From Nitrospirales bacterium (GTDB lineage Bacteria; Nitrospirota; Nitrospiria; Nitrospirales; UBA2166): DNA of 5,521 nucleotides. Positions 1-5,521 of this stretch are shown one piece after another (position 1 is the stretch's first letter; the number at the start of each line of letters is the position of its first letter). Location of the stretch: contig JAJDBL010000335.1 in assembly GCA_029261375.1 (NCBI GenBank), positions 1 to 5,521 of the forward strand. The letters are read 5' to 3'. Both the position numbers and the translations under genes were made by a program. The notes under the pieces were generated by a model, which saw only the letters and a program-made list of their open reading frames with translations, was not told the origin of the DNA and did no database searches.

Positions 1-2519
1 CGCAAAATTGAATTCGACATTTTCAAATATGAGCTGCTGGGAAGCACTCGTGTGGCTTCCTGTAGAGTAGACATCTGCCCTCGAACATCGCCTCCATCAC
101 CCAACGCGATGGCGCGGAACAGCAGATTGCCGGCTTTCGGCGAGATTGATATCGGTTCATCTCGATTGGGAACACGAAGCCGAAAAGCGAGTCCCTCCTG
201 TTTTCCTAGCTCATCATAAAAATCTGCAAGCTCTAGTCCATCGAAGATGATCCCATGGCTCTCACTGATAGGGGCCTCAAACTCGATGATCGGCCAGTCA
301 TCTGTGTTAATCGGAAATTGCTCAAGCCACGACGGATTGGAAGCGAGATCCCCGACATACATCAGGGACAAGTCGGGAATACCCCGAAACAACATATCTT
401 TGGGGGCGAGTTTGGTTTGAAGATCATTGAGGCGCAATTGCAGCGCTGGAGCATCAAGCACGATGGGCTGGTTTGAGCCAACGAGCCCAAGAATAGGTGC
501 GTTGGCTGAAAAGTCCGATCGCCACACTGAGACATGAGGAAACACGTCGGCAAACGTCGCGGAGATAATCCCGACTTCTCGTTCGGATAGTTGGTAGAGA
601 GGAAGCCATTGGCAATATACACCCTGTGAAGTAAGCCGCTGTCGGCTCGCCTCGTAGTGATCGCGCGTATACAGGCTCCCGTTGCCGGCATGCCAAGGAA
701 TAAACAGATCGGCGACAATCACATCGAACATGCGATCTGTGCTGCGGAGATACGTTCGACCGTCGTCGACGATTGCAGTGACGTTTGTATTCGACAGCAG
801 GTTGCGGTTGTAATCAGCAAAGTACGGCAGCGCATTGAGGACGCCGGGAAGAATCTCGATTCCCAGCAATTCGTGAAGATCATGGTCGACGCCTGCACTC
901 ATACTCACGCCGGTCGCCACCCCTATGAAGGCAACATTCTGCGGTCTCGGATGAAGCAGAAGAGGGAGATGGCCTAGACGCTTTTCGCCGCGAATCATAG
1001 TCGTCGCACCAAGCCGGTAGGTGTTGTTACTTTTCAGCCAGCGAACGCCTTTGACGTCAGCCACGACGGAGATTGCCGCCTCCTTGCCCTCATCAAGGTA
1101 CAACAATGACTCCCCAGGTCGTAGATGCTGCGATGAATATTGGGAAGGATTTGTCAGAAACAATGCCACCAGACACATGAGGCCTATCCCAATGCCAACC
1201 CCCCGCATTGAGGCTGATCGCGTATAGAAAAACGCGGACTGAGCCATCAGCAAAAACAGCATGGCCACGAAGACAATGGCGCTCCATAGTCCGAACCACG
1301 GAATGAGAAGGTACGCGCATGCGATACCTCCGGTGAGAGCACCGAAGAGGTTCCAGAGATTGACCGTACCAAGTGTTGATCCCACCGAGCGCTGAAACCA
1401 TTCATATTGTCTCCAGAGCAGCGGAAGGGTAAATCCAGCCAGCAGAACCGGGAGAAGAATGATTCCCGCAACCAACCCGATCATTCGAAACACATACCAC
1501 GGCCATCCGTCACCGCTCGCGAAGAGGGCCAGGTCAGTACTCTGGAAAAACAGGACCGGGCTAAACAGAACACAAAGCGACGTCAAGGCAAGACTGAAGC
1601 CTAAAAGATTTAGACCAAACCGAAAAAACCTCTGCATCGCTGAGATCAGCAAAGCGCCGAGTGAGAGACCGACGAGGAAGATAAGAACAATTGCGGAGAA
1701 GCTATAGACCGAGTTTTGAAAGACAAGCGCGAACATTCTCGTCCATAACACTTGAAGAGCGATGGTTCCAAAGCCGGAACCGAAGGCAATAGCAAACAAC
1801 ACAGGGATTGGCAGAACCTGACGATCAGAGTTCGTGGCAACTGAATCTGACGCCGTACTAGGCGACACATCATCCTTCGCAGACGGTACGTCTTCTCCCA
1901 CAATGCTTCTCTGCCAGATCAACACAGAAGCCCCTAGGGCACAATTCGTCACAAGCGCTAAGCTGTAGGTCAGGGTATTTCCGAGTAGCACGGGTAAGAG
2001 AAACCCGCTCAGAGCAACACCTACGACGGCGCCAAGAGTATTCAAGCCGTACAGTCGTCCTGCGTCACGACCGAGATAGGATCGATCCTGAACGAGGAAG
2101 GTTCCGAGAAGTGGAAACGTCAAGCCGAGTAATACGCTGGAGGGCAACATAAATCCGGTAACCAACAGGAGTTTTGCGAGGTCGATGGCCCAGGGGATGT
2201 GCTCAAATGTAGAAAAAAGTGTCGGCGACACGCGAAGATACAGCGGCGTCAACAAAAGGATAGGCGCCGCTGTAAGCGCAATCCCAAACTCCACCCAGCC
2301 GTACGCGACAAGGGGGCTACGGACGCGTGTTGAAAGCCTGCCCCCCCAAGCATTGCCTAAGGCCATGCCGAAAAAGAACACAAAAAGGACGATAGCCGCA
2401 GATTGTGCCGTATTTCCAAATAGAATCTGGATCTGGCGCATCCACAGGATTTCATAGACGATGCCCGCAGTTCCAGACACGAAAAAAACTGTAAAGATGA
2501 ATAGACGGGACGAGGTCAT
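1..2519 (-). CDS. Fused MFS-like membrane / spermidine-synthase-like protein (3' end beyond window)
   Basis: The frame is open from ATG (2519-2517) to the window edge: 839 codons with no stop, and the C-terminus is missing. An in-frame TAG directly precedes the ATG, so no upstream start is possible; no clear Shine-Dalgarno is visible. Residues about 6-457 hold some 12-13 hydrophobic segments, with the MFS-fusion pattern FGNTAQSAAIVLF...GMALG near 34-55. Residues about 470-745 resemble the spermidine synthase fold: a glycine motif FIGVATG (531-537), an acidic SAM-ribose position in GIEILP (E555), DDGR (585-588), VIVADLFIPW (600-609, D604 at the catalytic Asp position) and the family-typical NTDDWP (738-743). 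The tail from about 795 has a TPR-like amphipathic look. The usual substrate motifs (GGGDG, DExxYHE, DSTDP) are degenerate, so genuine aminopropyl transfer is doubtful. It is expected in the inner membrane; its substrate is unknown. The family call is firm, the function is not. Confidence 0.88.
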   Translation of the reverse strand, partial: MTSSRLFIFTVFFVSGTAGIVYEILWMRQIQILFGNTAQSAAIVLFVFFFGMALGNAWGGRLSTRVRSPLVAYGWVEFGIALTAAPILLLTPLYLRVSPTLFSTFEHIPWAIDLAKLLLVTGFMLPSSVLLGLTFPLLGTFLVQDRSYLGRDAGRLYGLNTLGAVVGVALSGFLLPVLLGNTLTYSLALVTNCALGASVLIWQRSIVGEDVPSAKDDVSPSTASDSVATNSDRQVLPIPVLFAIAFGSGFGTIALQVLWTRMFALVFQNSVYSFSAIVLIFLVGLSLGALLISAMQRFFRFGLNLLGFSLALTSLCVLFSPVLFFQSTDLALFASGDGWPWYVFRMIGLVAGIILLPVLLAGFTLPLLWRQYEWFQRSVGSTLGTVNLWNLFGALTGGIACAYLLIPWFGLWSAIVFVAMLFLLMAQSAFFYTRSASMRGVGIGIGLMCLVALFLTNPSQYSSQHLRPGESLLYLDEGKEAAISVVADVKGVRWLKSNNTYRLGATTMIRGEKRLGHLPLLLHPRPQNVAFIGVATGVSMSAGVDHDLHELLGIEILPGVLNALPYFADYNRNLLSNTNVTAIVDDGRTYLRSTDRMFDVIVADLFIPWHAGNGSLYTRDHYEASRQRLTSQGVYCQWLPLYQLSEREVGIISATFADVFPHVSVWRSDFSANAPILGLVGSNQPIVLDAPALQLRLNDLQTKLAPKDMLFRGIPDLSLMYVGDLASNPSWLEQFPINTDDWPIIEFEAPISESHGIIFDGLELADFYDELGKQEGLAFRLRVPNRDEPISISPKAGNLLFRAIALGDGGDVRGQMSTLQEATRVLPSSSYLKMSNSIL

Positions 2520-2600
2520 CTAAAGAAGACTAGGCATGTGGTGAGATCAACCGATGGCATCTTACACGTTAAACGCGGAGAAACATTTGCTCGACAAGGT

Positions 2601-2629
2601 ATCATACTCGTTGAAAGGGAACGGGTTAA
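2601..2629 (-). promoter_or_regulatory. Candidate sigma70 promoter for the minus-strand membrane fusion gene
   Basis: Read on the minus strand, TTAACC (2629-2624, 4 of 6 matches to TTGACA) is followed after exactly 17 bases by TATGAT (2606-2601, 5 of 6 matches to TATAAT). Transcription would start near 2594, leaving a leader of about 75 bases before the ATG at 2519. The call rests only on hexamer match and spacing. Confidence 0.35.
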
Positions 2630-2705
2630 GGTGATCTTGGGTACCATGTCAAAAGTAGCGGCATAACTACCCGCAACACGAGGCAACGCTGCATCTGCCA
2701 AAAAC

Positions 2706-2734
2706 TTGACAATTTGACCGCTGCATCATACGAT
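2706..2734 (+). promoter_or_regulatory. Candidate sigma70 promoter for mraZ
   Basis: A perfect TTGACA (2706-2711) is followed after 17 bases by TACGAT (2729-2734, 4 of 6 matches). The start would be near 2741, about 44 bases before the mraZ ATG. A second TTGAC lies eight bases further on (2714-2718), and a better isolated -10-like TATACT sits at 2745-2750 but has no good -35 at the right distance. The exact promoter is therefore uncertain, although the region is clearly promoter-like. No repeated TGGG or GTGG boxes of the kind MraZ binds in other bacteria are visible here. Confidence 0.45.
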
Positions 2735-2784
2735 TGTGCCCCCTTATACTTTCTTAATGTATTACGTGAACGTAGGGAGCTAAC

Positions 2785-3225
2785 ATGTTTTGCGGCGAAC
2801 ACATTTGCAAACTTGACGAGAAGGGAAGATTTATCTTTCCGCAACCCATGCGGGAGATTCTCGAGGACCAGGGGAAGCGACTCGTCTACCTCAAAGGGCC
2901 AGAATATCGCCTCGCGGCATACTCCCACCCTGAATGGACAAAAATTCTTGAAAAGAGCCAGGAGGGCCTAGATGAGCAGCAAAGTCGGCTGTTCATGCAC
3001 CACATCGTCTCTGAAATGACGATGGCTGATCTCGACAAGGGCGGCCGCCTGCTCATTCCTGGAAAAATGCGCAAGCACCTCAACCTCGACCTGGATCAGG
3101 AAGTTGTGCTCATCGGCCTGTATCACAAGATCGAAATTTGGAACCCTTCAGCCTGGAGACGCTACCTTACGGTCAACGAAGAAAGCTTCGAAATCGCAGA
3201 AGCGCGCTTTATGGAACTGCTGTAA
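2785..3225 (+). CDS. mraZ: MraZ-family transcriptional regulator (146 aa)
   Basis: This is a complete MraZ: a ring-forming DNA-binding protein built from two SpoVT/AbrB-like swapped-hairpin half-domains, known in other bacteria to repress its own promoter and the division/cell wall cluster. The start reads MFCGEHICKLDEKGRF, closely matching the MFRG..LD.KGR family opening. The first DxxGR motif is D11-R15 (DEKGR) and the second is D84-R88 (DKGGR followed by LLIP). The C-terminal half has VVLIGLYHKIEIWNPSAW (107-124), the usual VGxxxKxExW signature. Length is normal for the family. The ATG has a good Shine-Dalgarno, AGGGAG at 2774-2779, five bases upstream. Unlike canonical mraZ it is not followed by rsmH; a RusA-type resolvase gene comes next and a divergent membrane-protein gene precedes it. 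It may be a second, orphan copy or the only copy displaced from its cluster; the window cannot tell which. Confidence 0.95.
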   Translation: MFCGEHICKLDEKGRFIFPQPMREILEDQGKRLVYLKGPEYRLAAYSHPEWTKILEKSQEGLDEQQSRLFMHHIVSEMTMADLDKGGRLLIPGKMRKHLNLDLDQEVVLIGLYHKIEIWNPSAWRRYLTVNEESFEIAEARFMELL

Positions 3226-3260
3226 CGGGCCTAGAAACTCGCCTTCGCTTTGCATGCCTC

Positions 3261-3659
3261 GTGTCCGCTGAGCAGCTTCACCTCACCCTTCCCGTCCCTC
3301 CCAGCATCAATCACCAATATGCGACAGTGAACGGCCGCCGAATCCTTTCGGCAGAGGCACGCTCATACAAACAGTTGGTTGGACAGCACCTCCTCCTGGC
3401 TCTCGCCAAGAATCCTGATCGGGAACAGGTGCGTGAACTACTGAAAACTCACAAACTTGTGCTGTCCATATGGTTCTATTTCCGATCAGCTCTACGCAGA
3501 GACTTGGACGGGGGTCTAAAAATCACCCAGGACGCGATTTGTGAGGCACTGGAGGTCAACGATAACCGGGTCGTCGAGATTCATCTCCACAAGAGAATCA
3601 ACCGCAAAGAGCCTCATATTGAGGTCATATTGGCGCCATTTTGGGATGACACCGAATGA
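3261..3659 (+). CDS. rusA: RusA-family Holliday junction resolvase (132 aa)
   Basis: RusA enzymes are small Mg-dependent dimeric endonucleases that cut four-way DNA junctions in the cytoplasm. The protein opens with the family strand LHLTLPVPPSINHQY (about 7-20), comparable to ITLPWPPSNNRYY in E. coli RusA. It carries the acidic cluster RRDLDGGLK (D81, D83, K87), then D91 and a third acidic site in NDNRVVE (D101). These align with D70, D72, K76 and D91 of E. coli RusA with one residue less in the loop, so it should be catalytically competent. The start is uncertain: the frame stays open back to a TTG at 3138 inside mraZ, but those 41 extra residues look like out-of-frame mraZ sequence. GTG 3261 is the only start codon in this frame between the mraZ stop and the first core strand. 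It has no evident Shine-Dalgarno and lies 35 bases after mraZ, suggesting cotranscription. RusA genes are often phage-borne, but no phage gene is nearby. Confidence 0.85.
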   Translation: MSAEQLHLTLPVPPSINHQYATVNGRRILSAEARSYKQLVGQHLLLALAKNPDREQVRELLKTHKLVLSIWFYFRSALRRDLDGGLKITQDAICEALEVNDNRVVEIHLHKRINRKEPHIEVILAPFWDDTE

Positions 3660-3733
3660 CAAAACGTGTATTCTAGCTAGGATGTACTGAGGATCTTTGA
3701 AGGGGGAGATCCAGAGGTCAGTCATCGTTTTGT
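3660..3733 (+). repeat. Nested inverted repeats in the gap after the resolvase gene
   Basis: An outer inverted pair, CAAAACG (3660-3666) and CGTTTTG (3726-3732), brackets an inner pair, GGATCT (3691-3696) and AGATCC (3707-3712), with a ten-base loop. The outer pair extends by one base on each side (A3659 with T3733). This could fold as a branched 3' UTR stem at the end of the mraZ-rusA transcript. It is not a standard terminator: the inner stem is short and no T-run follows it. The rest of the gap to 3879 holds no gene. Biological meaning is uncertain. Confidence 0.25.
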
Positions 3734-3869
3734 AGGATCAGCGTCATAACCGCCTGATATCGTGAGCGCTTCAGTATCTCCGCAGCCTCTAGGTATAGGC
3801 ATCCCGCTTTTAATCCAACGGATAGTTGATTTTCTCGCGGGTATTAACCCTGGAATACGTGTCGGTAGT

Positions 3870-3874
3870 GAGGA
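3870..3874 (+). promoter_or_regulatory. Ribosome binding site deciding the ATG 3880 start
   Basis: GAGGA lies five bases before ATG 3880. This favours that start over the in-frame TTG at 3826, which would add 18 residues ahead of an otherwise well-formed signal peptide. Confidence 0.75.
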
Positions 3875-3879
3875 TAAAC

Positions 3880-4809
3880 ATGAGTCGCGATACACGAAGC
3901 AACATTGGGAAAATAGCACTTGTCGCCGGAGCAATTTCTGCAATTCTTCTGCTCCCAGCAGCGCACCATGCGATGGCGGGCGAGGAGACATCAAATCTTC
4001 CCAAAGAGATCACCAGCAAGGATGGATCGCCGATGGTTCTTGTTCCAGAAGGCGAGTTCATCATGGGAACGCCAAAAGCATCGAGAATACGACAGAATGA
4101 ACAACCCCCACATACGGTCTATCTTGATACGTTCTATATTGACAAGTACGAAGTGACAAACGCCCTCTATCTTGCCTGGGTTGAAGCCAATGGCGGAGGA
4201 GCTGTCGAGCCGGCATACCTTCCCACCAACCTCAATTCACTTGACAGGTCGGCTCACGCTCAGATGCCGGTAACCAGCATTATGTGGAAATCAGCCAAGG
4301 GGTACTGTGAGTCGGTGGGAAAGCGTCTTCCAACCGAGGCAGAATGGGAAAAGGCTGCGAGGGGAACCGATGGAAGGAAATATCCATGGGGGAACGAGCC
4401 ACCGACCGACGAGCTAGCGATATTTAAAGTGAACCCGCAGAACTGGAAAGGACCCGCATCATTCTCTCCAGTCGATAGCCATCCGAAGGGTGCATCACCC
4501 TACGGGGCACATCACATGGCGGGAAATGTCTTTGAATGGGTCAATGATATTTACGAGGACGAATACTACCAGAAGACACCAACACGTAACCCACAAGGCC
4601 CCGTAAGGGGAACCATGAACAAACACGGAAAGAAGCTGAATACCTACACCGTCCGCGGCGGATCTGCAAAGTCTCAAGAAATGGTCCTCTCAGCGGCGTT
4701 TCGCGCTGGCTGGTCACACATTTATGTCGCTCCACACGGGGGCTTTCGCTGTGCAAAAAGCGTAGGGATCGCTGGGGCAACTGGCAGTTACGCGGAAGAA
4801 AAAGAATGA
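3880..4809 (+). CDS. Exported SUMF1/FGE-fold protein without the catalytic cysteine pair (309 aa)
   Basis: Residues 1-33 form a Sec signal peptide: an arginine-containing start, a hydrophobic core (about 12-26) and a likely cut after AMA33, placing the protein in the periplasm or outside. A single SUMF1/formylglycine-generating-enzyme-like domain follows. Its landmarks are MVLVPEGEFIMGT (52-64), HTVYLDTFYIDKYEVTNALY (78-97), MPVTSIMWKSAKGYC (129-143), GKRLPTEAEWEKAARG (147-162), YPWGNE (168-173), the Ca-site type motif MAGNVFEW (213-220), RGGS (259-262) and GGFRCAKS (287-294). True FGEs bind copper through a cysteine pair in a YxYRC-like stretch just before the GFRCA motif. Here that stretch reads LSAAFRAGW, and the only cysteines after the signal peptide are C143 and C291. 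Sulfatase activation is therefore unlikely; a binding, scaffold or other SUMF1-fold role fits better. The stop overlaps the next start in ATGA, so the two genes are translationally coupled. Confidence 0.92.
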   Translation: MSRDTRSNIGKIALVAGAISAILLLPAAHHAMAGEETSNLPKEITSKDGSPMVLVPEGEFIMGTPKASRIRQNEQPPHTVYLDTFYIDKYEVTNALYLAWVEANGGGAVEPAYLPTNLNSLDRSAHAQMPVTSIMWKSAKGYCESVGKRLPTEAEWEKAARGTDGRKYPWGNEPPTDELAIFKVNPQNWKGPASFSPVDSHPKGASPYGAHHMAGNVFEWVNDIYEDEYYQKTPTRNPQGPVRGTMNKHGKKLNTYTVRGGSAKSQEMVLSAAFRAGWSHIYVAPHGGFRCAKSVGIAGATGSYAEEKE

Positions 4810-5521
4810 AGCGCGGCATCCGACTCCACACCTACGCCAACGCTCTTGTCATGAGCGTTGCTTTTGGGTTCGCATCCGTATGCGCCGCTGAGCCCACGAA
4901 CACGCACAGCGCGCTTAGCTCAAAAACGATCCTCGATACGGTCAATCTCTCCACCTGGAACCCGCGCTCGCTTACCGTCAGCCCGAACATTCGAAACATC
5001 GCCTATATCCAAAGGGCATCGGACACGAAAGTCCAGATCGTTCATGATGGAAGGCCAGGCACTCGTTTCGACTCGATTAAAGCAGACAGTCTTATCTTTA
5101 GCCCAGATGGCCAACGGTTGGCATACCAGGCAACGCAGGGCGGAAAGAAAATCCTGGTCGTCGACGGGTCGGCCAGTACAGGCTTCGACAAGATCTTAGA
5201 GGGGAGTTTTGCCTTCAGCCATGATGGAAAACGATATGCATACGCCGCCCAAAAGAAAAGAAAATGGTATGTGGTCGTCGACGGAGAGCAATCTCCTCCT
5301 TATCGTCGCATTGCCCCCTATAGTCTCCATTTCAGCTCTAACGGCAAGCAAGTCGCCTACATTGCAAACACTGGCTCGAAGCAGGTCATTGTCATCGAAG
5401 GGCAGGTCAGTTCCAAGTATGACAACATCTGGATTGGCACTTCACTCTTTGACTCCTCGAGTACGCGCACTGCGTACGTGACACAACTCGGACCATCTTG
5501 GACGGTCGTCGTCGATGGGCA
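4806..5521 (+). CDS. Exported WD40/TolB-like beta-propeller protein (3' end beyond window)
   Basis: The ATG at 4806 overlaps the upstream stop (ATGA) and has a weak Shine-Dalgarno, GGAAG at 4794-4798, inside the preceding gene. The frame stays open to the window edge, giving 238 residues of an incomplete protein. Residues 1-28 look like a signal peptide with a probable cut after VCAA28. From about residue 57 the sequence repeats: strands such as LIFSPDGQRLAYQ (96-108), FAFSHDGKRYAYA (135-147) and LHFSSNGKQVAYI (174-186) alternate with hydrophobic strands ending in DG or EG. This is the FSPDGxxxAY pattern of PD40/TolB-type propeller blades, which normally bind proteins or ligands rather than catalyse reactions. 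The fold call is good. The partner is unknown, though the gene overlap suggests it works with the SUMF1-like protein upstream. Confidence 0.87.
   Translation, partial: MKRGIRLHTYANALVMSVAFGFASVCAAEPTNTHSALSSKTILDTVNLSTWNPRSLTVSPNIRNIAYIQRASDTKVQIVHDGRPGTRFDSIKADSLIFSPDGQRLAYQATQGGKKILVVDGSASTGFDKILEGSFAFSHDGKRYAYAAQKKRKWYVVVDGEQSPPYRRIAPYSLHFSSNGKQVAYIANTGSKQVIVIEGQVSSKYDNIWIGTSLFDSSSTRTAYVTQLGPSWTVVVDG
4974..5519 (+). repeat. 39-residue protein repeats (five propeller blades, last one at the edge)
   Basis: The glycine ending each blade's outer strand lies at residues 82, 121, 160, 199 and 238 of the protein, exactly 39 apart. The SPDG-like turns keep the same spacing (starting strands at about 57, 96, 135, 174 and 213). 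The repeats are degenerate at DNA level, so they are old or selected structural repeats and not a recent tandem duplication. Confidence 0.8.

Noticed and set aside
362..977. Several frames of 80-120 codons on both strands
   Set aside because: They overlap the long minus-strand fusion gene, whose translation carries family motifs throughout; these frames have no recognisable domain and are shadows.
2520..2784. MraZ operator made of repeated TGGG/GTGG boxes
   Set aside because: Only isolated TGGG (2638) and GTGG (2538) occurrences were found, without the regular spacing seen in known MraZ operators.
2626..2928. 100-codon minus-strand frame across the mraZ promoter and start
   Set aside because: It covers the promoter and first third of a clear mraZ, has no family resemblance and is best explained as a chance open frame.
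3261..3659. Prophage remnant signalled by rusA
   Set aside because: RusA is often phage-borne, but no integrase, att repeat, phage regulator or structural gene is present around it.
3691..3712. Inner hairpin as a rho-independent terminator
   Set aside because: The stem is only six pairs and is not followed by a run of T; it was kept only as a possible structured element.
3826..3879. TTG start extending the SUMF1-like protein by 18 residues
   Set aside because: It would put extra residues before a normal signal peptide and lacks a good ribosome binding site, while ATG 3880 has GAGGA at proper spacing.
1..5521. CRISPR array, tRNA, rRNA or insertion sequence
   Set aside because: No regularly spaced DNA repeats, cloverleaf-like segment, rRNA-like stretch, transposase frame or terminal inverted repeats were seen.

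Overview
The window looks like chromosomal DNA of a Gram-negative bacterium with moderate, roughly balanced base composition. Two neighbouring proteins carry clear Sec-type signal peptides. The mix of genes (a fused membrane/spermidine-synthase-like protein, a SUMF1-fold secreted protein and a periplasmic beta-propeller) resembles Nitrospirota (Nitrospira-like) or similar environmental lineages. That placement is an impression from gene content and was not tested.

The left half (1-2519, minus strand) is one very long open frame that leaves the window at its 3' end. It encodes at least 839 residues: about a dozen membrane segments formed by an internally duplicated MFS-like half, then a soluble spermidine-synthase-like Rossmann domain, then the start of a C-terminal tail that may be TPR-like. 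Its 5' end faces a 265-base divergent intergenic region (2520-2784) with a plausible sigma70-type promoter in each direction.

To the right on the plus strand, 2785-3225 encodes a full-length MraZ with both DxxGR-type half-domains. It is not followed by rsmH/mraW, ftsL or the rest of the division and cell wall cluster. It is followed closely by a RusA-family Holliday junction resolvase, best started at GTG 3261, so this is an orphan mraZ in an unusual setting. A 220-base gap with a possible nested stem separates this pair from the next unit.

The last unit (3880 to beyond 5521) is a tightly coupled two-gene operon with an ATGA stop/start overlap. The first gene encodes an exported SUMF1/FGE-fold protein that lacks the catalytic cysteine pair of true formylglycine-generating enzymes. 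The second encodes an exported WD40/TolB-like propeller with an exact 39-residue repeat; its 3' end lies outside the window. Together they look like a periplasmic module of unknown function.

No tRNA, rRNA, CRISPR array, insertion sequence or phage structural gene was seen. The most unusual features are the orphan mraZ-rusA pair and the coupled SUMF1-like/propeller pair. Neither can be called a new system from sequence alone.
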